Of a stretch of DNA of 64,000 nucleotides, positions 54,111 to 62,098 are shown piece by piece (position 1 is the first letter of the stretch; each line of letters begins with the position of its first letter). A model generated the notes under the pieces. That model saw only the letters and a program-made list of their open reading frames with translations. It was not told where the DNA came from and searched no databases. Both the position numbers and the translations under genes were made by a program. The DNA is from an uncultured Bacillota bacterium (lineage in GTDB: Bacteria > Bacillota > Clostridia > Lachnospirales > CAG-274), in the NCBI GenBank assembly GCA_958426775.1, contig CATZZP010000012.1, positions 4,820 through 68,819 on the forward strand, written 5' to 3'.

Positions 54111-54971
54111 ATGGAATATGTAACATTATCAAACGGTGTAAAAATGCCTGTTTTAGGCTATGGTGTGTATCAGGTATCCAAGGAGGAATGTGAACGCTGT
54201 GTATCATATGCACTCAAGGTTGGCTATCGCTCTATTGATACTGCCCAGGCATATTTTAATGAGGAGCAGGTAGGTTCTGCTATTAAAAAATCAGGTATAC
54301 CGAGAGAGGAAATTTTTCTTACAACCAAGGTATGGCTTGAGCATTTCGGAGAGGAAGAGGCTTATCAGTCTGTAATAAAGTCAATGGAAAAGCTTCAGAC
54401 CGATTATCTTGATTTATGTCTTTTACATCAGCCCTTCGGAGATGCTTACGGTGCATGGAGAGCATTAGAAAAGCTTTACGATGAGGGCAAAATACGTGCT
54501 ATCGGTATTTCTAACTTCTATGTTGACAGAATGGTGGAGTTTGCTAACTTCAACCGTATTAAGCCTATGGTAAATCAGATGGAAACCCATGTATTCAATC
54601 AGCAGAAGGAATTAAAGGAATGGGCTGATAAATACAACATTAAGCTTGAAGCATGGGCACCCTTTGCCGAATGCAAAAACGGAATTTTTGAAAACCCGAC
54701 AATTTTACAGCTGGCTGAAAAATACGGTAAAACTCCTGCACAGATTATGTTACGTTGGAATATCCAAAGAGAGGTTGTTGTAATACCTAAGTCTACTCAT
54801 ATTGAACGTATGGAGGAAAACTTTAACGTATTTGATTTTACTCTTACTTCAGAGGATATGCAGGCTATTTCAAGCCTTGATAAAAATGAAAGCCTGTTCT
54901 TCTCTCATAGGGACCCTGCTATGGTTGAATGGTTTGTGAATTTGATTAAACAACGTAAAAATCAGAAATAA
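54111..54971 (+). CDS. Aldo/keto reductase
   Basis: A 286-aa NADPH-dependent reductase. The catalytic tetrad is D43, Y48, K73 and H106 (GYRSIDTAQAYFNEEQVG; LTTKVWLEHFG; LCLLHQPFG). IGISNFYVDRM and VVVIPKSTHIERMEENF bind cofactor. GGGAGG precedes ATG 54111. It is the last gene of the flavodoxin operon, before the terminator at 55009. Substrate unknown. Confidence 0.93.
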   Translation: MEYVTLSNGVKMPVLGYGVYQVSKEECERCVSYALKVGYRSIDTAQAYFNEEQVGSAIKKSGIPREEIFLTTKVWLEHFGEEEAYQSVIKSMEKLQTDYLDLCLLHQPFGDAYGAWRALEKLYDEGKIRAIGISNFYVDRMVEFANFNRIKPMVNQMETHVFNQQKELKEWADKYNIKLEAWAPFAECKNGIFENPTILQLAEKYGKTPAQIMLRWNIQREVVVIPKSTHIERMEENFNVFDFTLTSEDMQAISSLDKNESLFFSHRDPAMVEWFVNLIKQRKNQK

Positions 54972-55008
54972 ATTTATTAGGAAATGTAATTTTAAAACTA
55001 AACTTTGG

Positions 55009-55043
55009 CGGTGTAGATTTAATTTAAAGTCTGCACCGTTTTT
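55009..55043 (+). terminator. Terminator of the flavodoxin/aldo-keto reductase operon
   Basis: CGGTGTAGA / TCTGCACCG stem, then five T. Confidence 0.85.
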
Positions 55044-55055
55044 ATATGAAATGAC

Positions 55056-55495
55056 AATAAAGTTTATGTTGAAGCTCAGAGCGTTATGAGCAGTACCTCG
55101 GACTTTTATGATTTAGAGGAAAATAAGGTAGATAAGCCTGATATAGTTACAGAGAATTCCTACAGCAGTTAGGCAGAGGAAACCATTAAAAGTGCTATAT
55201 GGGATGGCATCGTACATGGTAATCTCCAATCGGCTTACACAAGAAAAATAACCCGTAAGGAGCTTTGTCATCTTGCAGTACAAAACTATATGGCAAAGAC
55301 AGGCTATATTATCCCTGAGGGCTTACAAACACCCTTTACCGATGTAGATGATGACTATGTTACGGCGGCATATACACTTAATATTGCAGCAGGTAATTTA
55401 ACCTTGACAGCTATATTACAAGGCAGGAGTCGGCGGTAATGCTCAACAATCTTGCAAGTGTGGTAGGCATTGACAACAGCAAGGTGAGAAATTAA
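55056..55495 (+). pseudogene. Decayed S-layer-homology (SLH) domain protein
   Basis: No intact reading frame, but a clear SLH module can be read. NKVYVEAQSVMSS then an in-frame TAG at 55170-55172, then AEETIKSAIWDGIVHGNL, ITRKELCHLAVQNYM and TPFTDVDDDYVTAAYT. After about 55405 the frame shifts by one base and continues YITRQESAVMLNNLASVVG to a TAA at 55495. SLH domains bind secondary cell-wall polymer. The start of the gene is missing, so this is the remnant of a 5'-truncated surface-protein gene. Confidence 0.82.
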
Positions 55496-55573
55496 ATGTT
55501 TTTATAATTAATTAAAACTGTGGTTAAGGAATAGAATGTATCAAAATAGTCTATTTGCAAAAGGAGTGTTTTT

Positions 55574-56149
55574 ATGAAACTTATATTAAAAAAATTAATT
55601 AAAAGGAAAGGGGTTAAATATACAGGAATAGTTTTTGTAATTGGATTTTGTTTATGTTTAGCAAGACCTTACATAATGGAGCTTATTGCACCTGAGGCTG
55701 TTGCTACTGCGGCAACAAAGAAGGATTTACCCATTTACTGTGTTGACACGGGTACAGCAAAAAAGGTATCCATAAGCTTTGATGCGGCATGGGGAGCAGA
55801 TGATACCGATGAATTACTTGCCATACTTAAAAACAACGATGTAAAGGCAACATTTTTCCTGTGTGGCTATTGGGTTGACAAGTACCCTGAGGAGGTCAAA
55901 AAAATTTATGAGGCAGGGCATGATATAGGCAACCACAGTAACACCCATCCTCACAGCTCACAGCTATCATTGGAGGAGAATAAGGAAAATATAATGGCGG
56001 CACACAATAAGGTCAAGGACTTACTTGGTATTGATATGAACCTATATCGTCCGCCCTTTGGTGAGTACAACAATATGGTGCTTCAGGCTGCAAGGGAATG
56101 TAATTACTACCCTATACAATGGGACGTGGATGTATCCTATATAGTATAA
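55574..56149 (+). pseudogene. Truncated polysaccharide deacetylase (PdaA/PdaB-like)
   Basis: A 191-aa product. An N-terminal membrane anchor (about 17-36) is followed by a NodB-type deacetylase domain. Motif 1 SISFDAAWGADDTD with the catalytic Asp, motif 2 HSNTHPHSSQLS with zinc histidines, and motif 3 YRPPFGEYNN are intact. The frame ends abruptly in QWDVDVSYIV, where motif 4 (usually D-S-x-D-W) should be, and motif 5 with the second catalytic His is missing; family members are about 240-260 aa. It was probably a sporulation cortex deacetylase. It has an AAAGGAG site, so a truncated product may still be made. Confidence 0.75.
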
Positions 56150-56466
56150 AGAGTGCGTAAATAGTGGGGGTGGAGGGTAAATAAATGATTTTAAAGGATA
56201 GTGAGAGTAAGCCTGTAATAGGTTGGTTTATATATTTATTATATATGGAAAACTGATAGAGGAATAAATATAAGTTAAGGCGGTCTATAGACAAGAATTA
56301 ATTATAAATTTTATAAAATATACAAAAAATGGCTCATTGTCAGTATTTAAAACTCACAATGAGCCGAAATATTTTTAACAGGTTAAAATTAATTTTTCAC
56401 CTTCTGTTTTTGCATAAGAAAAGGCACCGTTTCCGATGCCTCTTTAGATGAAAAAAACACATTTAA
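56150..56466. other. Gene-free, AT-rich stretch after the deacetylase break
   Basis: No convincing gene. One 23-codon frame (ATG 56184, MILKDSESKPVIGWF) has a GGAGGG upstream but no recognisable homology. The minus-strand terminator at 56331-56365 and a weaker AGGCA/TGCCT hairpin near 56423-56445 belong to the sialidase-like gene. Confidence 0.5.
56331..56365 (-). terminator. Terminator downstream of the sialidase-like gene
   Basis: A 10-bp perfect stem GGCTCATTGT / ACAATGAGCC; on the minus strand it is followed by ATTTTTT. Confidence 0.8.
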
Positions 56467-58122
56467 CTAATTTAATGAAATTGCATCCAAAGGAATACGA
56501 GTGAAATCAACGTGCTCTTTATTTGTAGCATAAGATACATATAAATAATCACCGATAACTACCGACTTTGGATAATGATAACCAACTCTTTTAGCCTTAC
56601 CTTCATATTTGAGCTCAGGAATATCATCTTGAGTTCTCAAAACGTATGCAGTATCAAAAAATTTTCCGTCTTTACTCAAAGTTATAGTAAGAGGTATACG
56701 AAGTTTATTAGTTACGGAATTTCCAACTAAATAAGCCGTAGAGTCAGGCAAATTACCGGCACTTTGTTTAGAACGTGAATCCGGCATATTTGTCAAAACA
56801 GTATTGCTCCAGGTTTCGCCTTGGTCTTTACTGATAGATGCAAGTTTATAGAACGTGCTGTCCTGGTCCCTGAAGATCATAATAATATCATTATCGCTAT
56901 TTACAAAAAGACTTGGTTCCATTTCTCTTGAGGTTTCTCCGTCTGTTTCCATATTAGTATATTCCGCACGAACCCAGCCTTTAACACCGGACTTATCATC
57001 AGTATAAATCGGATTAGCAAATAATCCGGGTTGAAAATGTGCTGCACAAACAATTCTGCCGCTCTCCAAGGTATGAGGATCTTGTTCAATAATGCCGTTC
57101 ATTGCAGAGCCGTCTTTCATAAGAACAGGTTTCATTTCAGACCAATTAACACCGTCTTTGCTTTCAATATAGTAAGCAAAGCCACCTCTTGGAGAGGTTT
57201 CATTATGCCATACATTAACATAAGAAACAATAGTATCGCCGTTAACATACCAACCACCGGAAGAACAATAACCATTTTCAATGGTCGGAACAAGAACTTT
57301 AGGCTCACTCCAATTAACACCGTCATCACTTACACTATAAGCAACCCAGGTATCTTCAGCATCTTCATCAACAGCAGAGCTTTGCCATTGACAATATATT
57401 TTGCCCTTAAATTCTGTCATAAAAACACCGTTTACATAGTGGTCAGTGCCTTCACCAGCAGAAAAAATGGTATAAGTTTCTGCTCCTTCAATTTTTTCAA
57501 GACCAATATTTGTTTTAGACTCATCAAAGAGATTGTCTGCAACAGAAAAAGGTGCTTCATTTAATTTTTCATTATCAGCTTTAGTTTCAATATAAATTTT
57601 AGATTCATCATTATCATAAACCCATTTTACTTCAAAATTCAAAGCCTCTGCTAAATAACGAATAGGAAGATATGTAACATTATTGTATAATAATGGAGCA
57701 ACGTTTTTATTTTCAGAATCAATATATCCGGCTTCTCCGTTTATAACACCCTGTGGTTTGGAAATAAAAACTTCAATAATATCTTCACCTTTTTTAATTG
57801 TAGCCATTTGATATTGAACATTATAATCAACAACAGCAGACAAAAGCTCAGATACTTTTCTGCAAGGCAAAAAGGTTCTGTTTGAATTTTTATCAATAAG
57901 CAAAGCGTTGTCAGAATTGAATTTTTTGCCATCAATGTAAATAGATACATTATTAATTTCAGATATGTCCGGGGTTTCAACTTTTTCAACGGAATTGTAT
58001 ACTTCTTGTGCCTCTTGGCTTAAAATATCTTCAGTATTCGCTGTGTTTGCCATAATATTGGAATTACTCAAAAGCATACTTACTAAAGTAACAGAAGCAA
58101 ATCTCATAGCATTTTTCTTCAT
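56467..58122 (-). CDS. Secreted stalk-domain protein with BNR/sialidase-like beta-propeller
   Basis: A 551-aa exported protein. Signal peptide about residues 1-25 (LLSNSNIMA). Residues 60-185 are a copper-amine-oxidase-like stalk domain (NSNRTFLPCRKVSELLS; YNNVTYLPIRYLAEALNF). The C-terminal ~340 residues form a propeller with Asp boxes SDDGVNWSEP, SKDGVNWSEM and SKDQGETWSN, as in sialidases and exo-hydrolases. FRDQDSTFY may lie near the active site. The classic FRIP arginine motif is not seen, so sialidase activity is not certain. A good promoter lies at 58158-58186; the gene diverges from the CRISPR locus. Confidence 0.8.
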   Translation of the reverse strand: MKKNAMRFASVTLVSMLLSNSNIMANTANTEDILSQEAQEVYNSVEKVETPDISEINNVSIYIDGKKFNSDNALLIDKNSNRTFLPCRKVSELLSAVVDYNVQYQMATIKKGEDIIEVFISKPQGVINGEAGYIDSENKNVAPLLYNNVTYLPIRYLAEALNFEVKWVYDNDESKIYIETKADNEKLNEAPFSVADNLFDESKTNIGLEKIEGAETYTIFSAGEGTDHYVNGVFMTEFKGKIYCQWQSSAVDEDAEDTWVAYSVSDDGVNWSEPKVLVPTIENGYCSSGGWYVNGDTIVSYVNVWHNETSPRGGFAYYIESKDGVNWSEMKPVLMKDGSAMNGIIEQDPHTLESGRIVCAAHFQPGLFANPIYTDDKSGVKGWVRAEYTNMETDGETSREMEPSLFVNSDNDIIMIFRDQDSTFYKLASISKDQGETWSNTVLTNMPDSRSKQSAGNLPDSTAYLVGNSVTNKLRIPLTITLSKDGKFFDTAYVLRTQDDIPELKYEGKAKRVGYHYPKSVVIGDYLYVSYATNKEHVDFTRIPLDAISLN

Positions 58123-58157
58123 AAAAATTCATCCTTTAAAATAAGACTATATATTTT

Positions 58158-58186
58158 ATTGTATCATATTACAACAATTAATTCAA
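58158..58186 (-). promoter_or_regulatory. Minus-strand promoter of the sialidase-like gene
   Basis: Read on the minus strand: TTGAAT, 17-bp spacer, TGA-TACAAT (extended -10). Confidence 0.7.
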
Positions 58187-58298
58187 CATTGTAAATTTTT
58201 ATTTGCAAAAAACACCGCTTCTGAGATGCTTTTTATGGTGAGCTGGAGAGATATACCATATATTTGTTGTAATATTTTAATACAAAGGGTAGATTTTG

Positions 58299-58328
58299 TT
58301 GACAAATAGATTATATAAATCTTATAAT
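58299..58328 (+). promoter_or_regulatory. Candidate cas9 promoter
   Basis: TTGACA at 58299-58304, 18-bp spacer, TATAAT at 58323-58328. It is the only good plus-strand promoter I found upstream of cas9. Transcripts from here would have a leader of about 250 nt that is antisense to the entire tracrRNA. Confidence 0.65.
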
Positions 58329-58340
58329 ATAAACAAAAAG

Positions 58341-58363
58341 AGCTATTACCATAAGTAATAGCT
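58341..58363 (-). terminator. tracrRNA terminator
   Basis: Perfect 9-bp stem AGCTATTAC / GTAATAGCT with TTATG loop, followed on the minus strand by CTTTTT. Confidence 0.9.
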
Positions 58364-58425
58364 TAAATAATAGTGATAATCGGGATATCACAAAACCCTA
58401 CGGCGTCCCTTTTGCATGGAGCCTT

Positions 58426-58462
58426 ATCTTAGAACTACTGATGGATATTAATAAACCTATAC
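58426..58462 (-). repeat. tracrRNA anti-repeat 2 (functional copy)
   Basis: On the plus strand it reads as a degenerate CRISPR repeat with two substitutions in its last 26 nt, both giving G-U pairs in the RNA duplex. Lower and upper stems are both complementary to the array repeat. Confidence 0.88.
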
Positions 58463-58486
58463 AAGAGTACAAGCTTAAGCAGTTTT

Positions 58487-58510
58487 TGATGGATATTGAT
58501 AAACTTATAC
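58487..58510 (-). repeat. tracrRNA-region anti-repeat 1 (partial copy)
   Basis: 24 nt identical on the plus strand to positions 13-36 of the array repeat. The 5' third of the repeat is replaced, so only the upper stem can pair perfectly. Confidence 0.85.
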
Positions 58511-58534
58511 ATCAGAGAACTAATCTCAATAATT

Positions 58535-58562
58535 ATTATATCACAAAATACAAAATTGTCAA
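58535..58562 (-). promoter_or_regulatory. tracrRNA promoter
   Basis: Read on the minus strand: TTGACA (58562-58557), 16-bp spacer, TGA-TATAAT (-10 at 58540-58535). Predicted start near 58527. It overlaps the leader of cas9 only 20 bp before the cas9 start. Confidence 0.85.
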
Positions 58563-58582
58563 TATAAAGAGGAGGAATATAA

Positions 58583-61500
58583 ATGGTATACATATTAGCA
58601 ATTGATGTAGGAATAGGCTCTGTGGGATGGGCTGTAATAAGATGTGAGAAGAATGTTAAAATAAATAACAGGTTTTATGACATAAAGAGAATTGAGGACT
58701 GTGGTGTACGTATATTTAATTCGGGTGAAGATATAAAAAAATCGAAAACCGTATGTAGAATATGTGGAGAAAAAAGGCGCGTAAGAAGGACTTTAACAAG
58801 AAGGAGTTTTAGAAAATACAGGGCTAAAGGCTTTATGAGCAGGATAGGTTTGATAACGCCATGGGAATTAAAGAAGTATTTTGAAACAGCTGATAATAAT
58901 ATAGTTGCGTTAAGGGTAAAGGGGCTTGATGAGAGGCTGACTCCACAGGAAATAGGGGCCTGTATTATAAATTTTTGTAACAGGAGAGGCTACGATGAGT
59001 TTTACGAATTTGATGAAAGTGAGGACAAGGAGCGTGAAAAAGAGAGGGAAGCAGTACAAACAGTGCGTGAATTGATGAAAAAAGAAGAATATCGCACTGT
59101 GGGCGAAATGTACTATAAAAATGCTGTTTTTGATAATGGAAACAATCGTTACAGAAAATATAAAAACAATGATACATCGGAGTCAACTTATCTTGTTCCC
59201 AGGGAATATACGGTTGCCGAATGTAAACAAATTTTAAATAAGCAGCAGGAATATTACGACTGTTTGTCTGACGATAATATAGAAAGGCTTATTGATATTA
59301 TTTTTGCTAAACGTGATTTTGAGGATGGGCCCGGAAATCCGGATGATGAAAGCAGAATATACAAGGGTTTTGCGGCAAGCATAGGAAATTGTAGGTTTTA
59401 TAAGGATAAAAAACGTGGTATTCGAGCAAGCGTTCTTGCAGATTTATACGCTTTGGTAAATTTGCTGTCTCAGTTCAGGTATTATGATAATGATACAGGA
59501 GAAAACGTATTGCCACCTGAAATGGCAAGGTCAGTAATTAGTTCAACTCTGTACGCCGGTGAGCTTGATATAAAAGGACTTAAGGATATAGCAAAGACAT
59601 ATAACATTAAGGTTAATACAAAGATTGAAAGTAAGGACCGAATTTCAGATTGTCTTAAATATATCAGACCTATGAAGCGTATTATGGATAAATACGGATA
59701 TAATTGGACAGAACTTATTTCGCAGGATTACACTGATTTTGATGGAGGCTGTATGCTCAACGAAATAGGTACGGTTTTGTCGGAAAATATAACACCCGCA
59801 AGGAGAAAAAGGGCTTTAGGTAAAATCAATGGACTTAAAGATGAGGTAATAAAGGAGCTTGTTGGAATTAAGGTTGGTGGAAGAAGCAGTGTAAGCAATG
59901 AATATATGCGTGGTGCTGTTTATGGTTTTATGGAGGGTGATGTTTACGGCAAATACCAGAATGCTGTAAACAAAAAACTTTTTTCAGATGATAATGCCGG
60001 GGAAAGACATTATAAGCTGCCTCCGTTTAAAAAAGACTGTGAGTTTTGTGAAAACAGAGTGGTATTCAGGTCGATTAACGAAACGAGAAAGCTGATAAAC
60101 GGAATTATAGAAAAATACGGCTCACCATCGGGAATAAATATTGAGGTTGCAAGCGAACTGAACACAAGCTTTGAGACGAGAAGAAAAATTTATGACGAGC
60201 AAAAAAATAATAAAAAGAAAAATGATAAAATACGAAGCATAATTGCGGAGATGCTTAATATATCGGAGAAAGAGGTTGGTAGAGATAAGATTGAAAAATA
60301 TAAATTAGGAGAACTTCAGGGATGGCACTGTATGTATTCTGATAAGGAGATAGTACCTGAGGATTGCCTGAGAGGAAGCAGAGCTTATGAGATTGACCAT
60401 ATTATTCCTTTTTCGCTTATAAGTGATAATACACTTAATAATAAGGCCTTGGTTATGTCAAGTGAAAATCAATTTAAAAAACAGCAAACTCCGCTTATGT
60501 ATATGAAGGGTAACAAAGATAAAGCAAAAGTGTTTAAAACAAAGGTAAATGTAATGTATAATGCTAAAAAAATCAGCAAGCATAAATATCAGTACCTTTT
60601 ACAGGAAACGCTTGATGAGAGCGTGCTTGGGGCATGGAAAAGTCGTAATCTTAATGATACCAGATATATTTCTAAATTTCTTGTTCATTATCTTTCTTCG
60701 GAGCTTATATTTAAGACTGATTTGAAGGGAATGTATGCAGGTACACCTGTGTATGCAGTTAAGGGTCGCATAACATCTATGTTACGCAGAAACTGGTTTA
60801 ATGGCAGCGTATGGGGTACTTATGATAAAGCAGAACTTAAAGGTATAACTGAGCTGGACCACGCTTTGGATGCTATTGTGATTGGTAATTGTATACCCGC
60901 TTATGTTGAAATAGCTATGGAAAATATTAAATTGAATCAGATTTATAATGAAAATAATAAACAGATTACACAGGAGTATACTGATAGTCTTAATGATTGC
61001 ATGGAATCTTTATGGAAACTTTACAGATTTCCTAAGGACAAAGCCAAAAAACTGCTGACAGGTATTAATAAAATACCATCTCTTATAGAAAATATTAAGG
61101 TTGAAACAGAGCTTCGTCTGCTTGATGTAGATGTATTAAATGAAAATGAGAAAAAAGCTGCTGCCAAAGAAAATGAAAAACGCAAAAACAAGGACAAATC
61201 AGAAAAACAGGAGATCGAGCCTGTAAAACCGCATATCTATACAGCTGATGAGGTTGCTAAAATGTTCAGGGACGGAGCATGGTGTTTTTATGAATACGAT
61301 TTGGATTTTGCAAATAAAATTGTCCCTGTACTGGTTTCGAGAAAGCAGATAAGGAAATTCAGGTCGGAGGTTACAAGTGATAATCCTGTTTCTGTAAAGA
61401 TGATTGATGGATGTGAATACAAAATTTCAAGGGAAAAAATTTTGAATCTTAAAAAGAAACAACTTGCCGGGCTTTATACTACAGATAACGATTTAAGAGA

Positions 61501-62098
61501 AACTCTTGAGTGTTATTTTGCCGATGAACCTGATGAAAATAAAGAACTTGTAAAAATACTGGAGGAGAGGGGGATTAAGGAGTTCAGAACAAAAAAAGGA
61601 ACGTTGGTAAAAAAGGTTAAACTTATGGAAAAAGCAAAGGGGTATGGTACAAAAAATATAGATGATAATAATAAAACAATACTTGATGACAGAAAATACT
61701 ATTGCACTGAAATATACACCGATAATATGGGGAATTGCAATATGACAGCTATTAAGTATACAGACATAGTAAAAAAGGACGGAAGACTTTATTTAAAGGC
61801 GGATTACCATTATCCTGAAGATTATAAAGAACACATTATGTATATTTTTAAAAATGATTATATAGTTATAGACAAGAATGATAAAAAATCCAAAGCACCA
61901 ATAGAAGGATATTATCAATCTATAAAGGATATTAATCGTAAGCGGATATATATAATTACAGGTAACAATAAGGCTGCGGTGCATGAGGGGATTACAAAAA
62001 AGTGTACTATAAAAAAACTGTATGTTGACATTTTTGGTAAAATTGGTGGTGAAATCAAATGTGGAGAACCATTATCGTTAATAGAGGAGAAAAAATAA
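58583..62098 (+). CDS. cas9: CRISPR-associated endonuclease Cas9 (type II-C)
   Basis: RNA-guided DNA nuclease, 1171 aa. RuvC-I YILAIDVGIGSVGW (D8), Arg-rich bridge helix RRVRRTLTRRSFRKYR (65-80), REC region about 85-470, RuvC-II INIEVASEL (E521), HNH EIDHIIPFS to SSENQ (D605, H606, N629), RuvC-III ELDHALDAIVIGN (H760, D763), then a linker rich in Lys/Glu (852-880) and PAM-interacting C terminus. All catalytic residues are kept. Two CxxC pairs (C58/C61 before the bridge helix; C486/C489 before RuvC-II) may bind zinc. AGAGGAGG precedes the start. It overlaps cas1 by 40 bp. Type II-C is inferred from cas9-cas1-cas2 only, with no csn2 or cas4. Confidence 0.98.
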   Translation: MVYILAIDVGIGSVGWAVIRCEKNVKINNRFYDIKRIEDCGVRIFNSGEDIKKSKTVCRICGEKRRVRRTLTRRSFRKYRAKGFMSRIGLITPWELKKYFETADNNIVALRVKGLDERLTPQEIGACIINFCNRRGYDEFYEFDESEDKEREKEREAVQTVRELMKKEEYRTVGEMYYKNAVFDNGNNRYRKYKNNDTSESTYLVPREYTVAECKQILNKQQEYYDCLSDDNIERLIDIIFAKRDFEDGPGNPDDESRIYKGFAASIGNCRFYKDKKRGIRASVLADLYALVNLLSQFRYYDNDTGENVLPPEMARSVISSTLYAGELDIKGLKDIAKTYNIKVNTKIESKDRISDCLKYIRPMKRIMDKYGYNWTELISQDYTDFDGGCMLNEIGTVLSENITPARRKRALGKINGLKDEVIKELVGIKVGGRSSVSNEYMRGAVYGFMEGDVYGKYQNAVNKKLFSDDNAGERHYKLPPFKKDCEFCENRVVFRSINETRKLINGIIEKYGSPSGINIEVASELNTSFETRRKIYDEQKNNKKKNDKIRSIIAEMLNISEKEVGRDKIEKYKLGELQGWHCMYSDKEIVPEDCLRGSRAYEIDHIIPFSLISDNTLNNKALVMSSENQFKKQQTPLMYMKGNKDKAKVFKTKVNVMYNAKKISKHKYQYLLQETLDESVLGAWKSRNLNDTRYISKFLVHYLSSELIFKTDLKGMYAGTPVYAVKGRITSMLRRNWFNGSVWGTYDKAELKGITELDHALDAIVIGNCIPAYVEIAMENIKLNQIYNENNKQITQEYTDSLNDCMESLWKLYRFPKDKAKKLLTGINKIPSLIENIKVETELRLLDVDVLNENEKKAAAKENEKRKNKDKSEKQEIEPVKPHIYTADEVAKMFRDGAWCFYEYDLDFANKIVPVLVSRKQIRKFRSEVTSDNPVSVKMIDGCEYKISREKILNLKKKQLAGLYTTDNDLRETLECYFADEPDENKELVKILEERGIKEFRTKKGTLVKKVKLMEKAKGYGTKNIDDNNKTILDDRKYYCTEIYTDNMGNCNMTAIKYTDIVKKDGRLYLKADYHYPEDYKEHIMYIFKNDYIVIDKNDKKSKAPIEGYYQSIKDINRKRIYIITGNNKAAVHEGITKKCTIKKLYVDIFGKIGGEIKCGEPLSLIEEKK

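Larger units (their letters stand above)
58335..58527 (-). ncRNA. tracrRNA of the type II-C CRISPR system (two anti-repeats)
   Basis: Minus-strand RNA of about 193 nt. From its 5' end: a crRNA-sense half-repeat (58510-58525); anti-repeat 1 (58487-58510, 24 nt complementary to repeat positions 13-36, then a poorly matching lower stem around GCTTAAGC); anti-repeat 2 (58426-58462), which pairs with the whole crRNA repeat as upper stem, internal loop and a 7-bp lower stem CUAAGAU on GUUUUAG. Next come a GGCUCC/GGGACGCC nexus-like hairpin, a GUGAUA/UAUCAC hairpin, and the terminator AGCTATTAC/GTAATAGCT with T run. It pairs pre-crRNA for RNase III processing and anchors Cas9. Confidence 0.87.

Noticed and set aside
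56184..56255. Small 23-codon ORF with a GGAGGG upstream
   Set aside because: Too short and without recognisable similarity or conserved context to call a gene.
58511..58524. Anti-repeat-like ATCAGAGAACTAAT on the plus strand, suggesting a plus-strand tracrRNA
   Set aside because: No nexus or terminator follows before the cas9 ribosome site. The complete set of anti-repeat, hairpins, terminator and promoter is on the minus strand.
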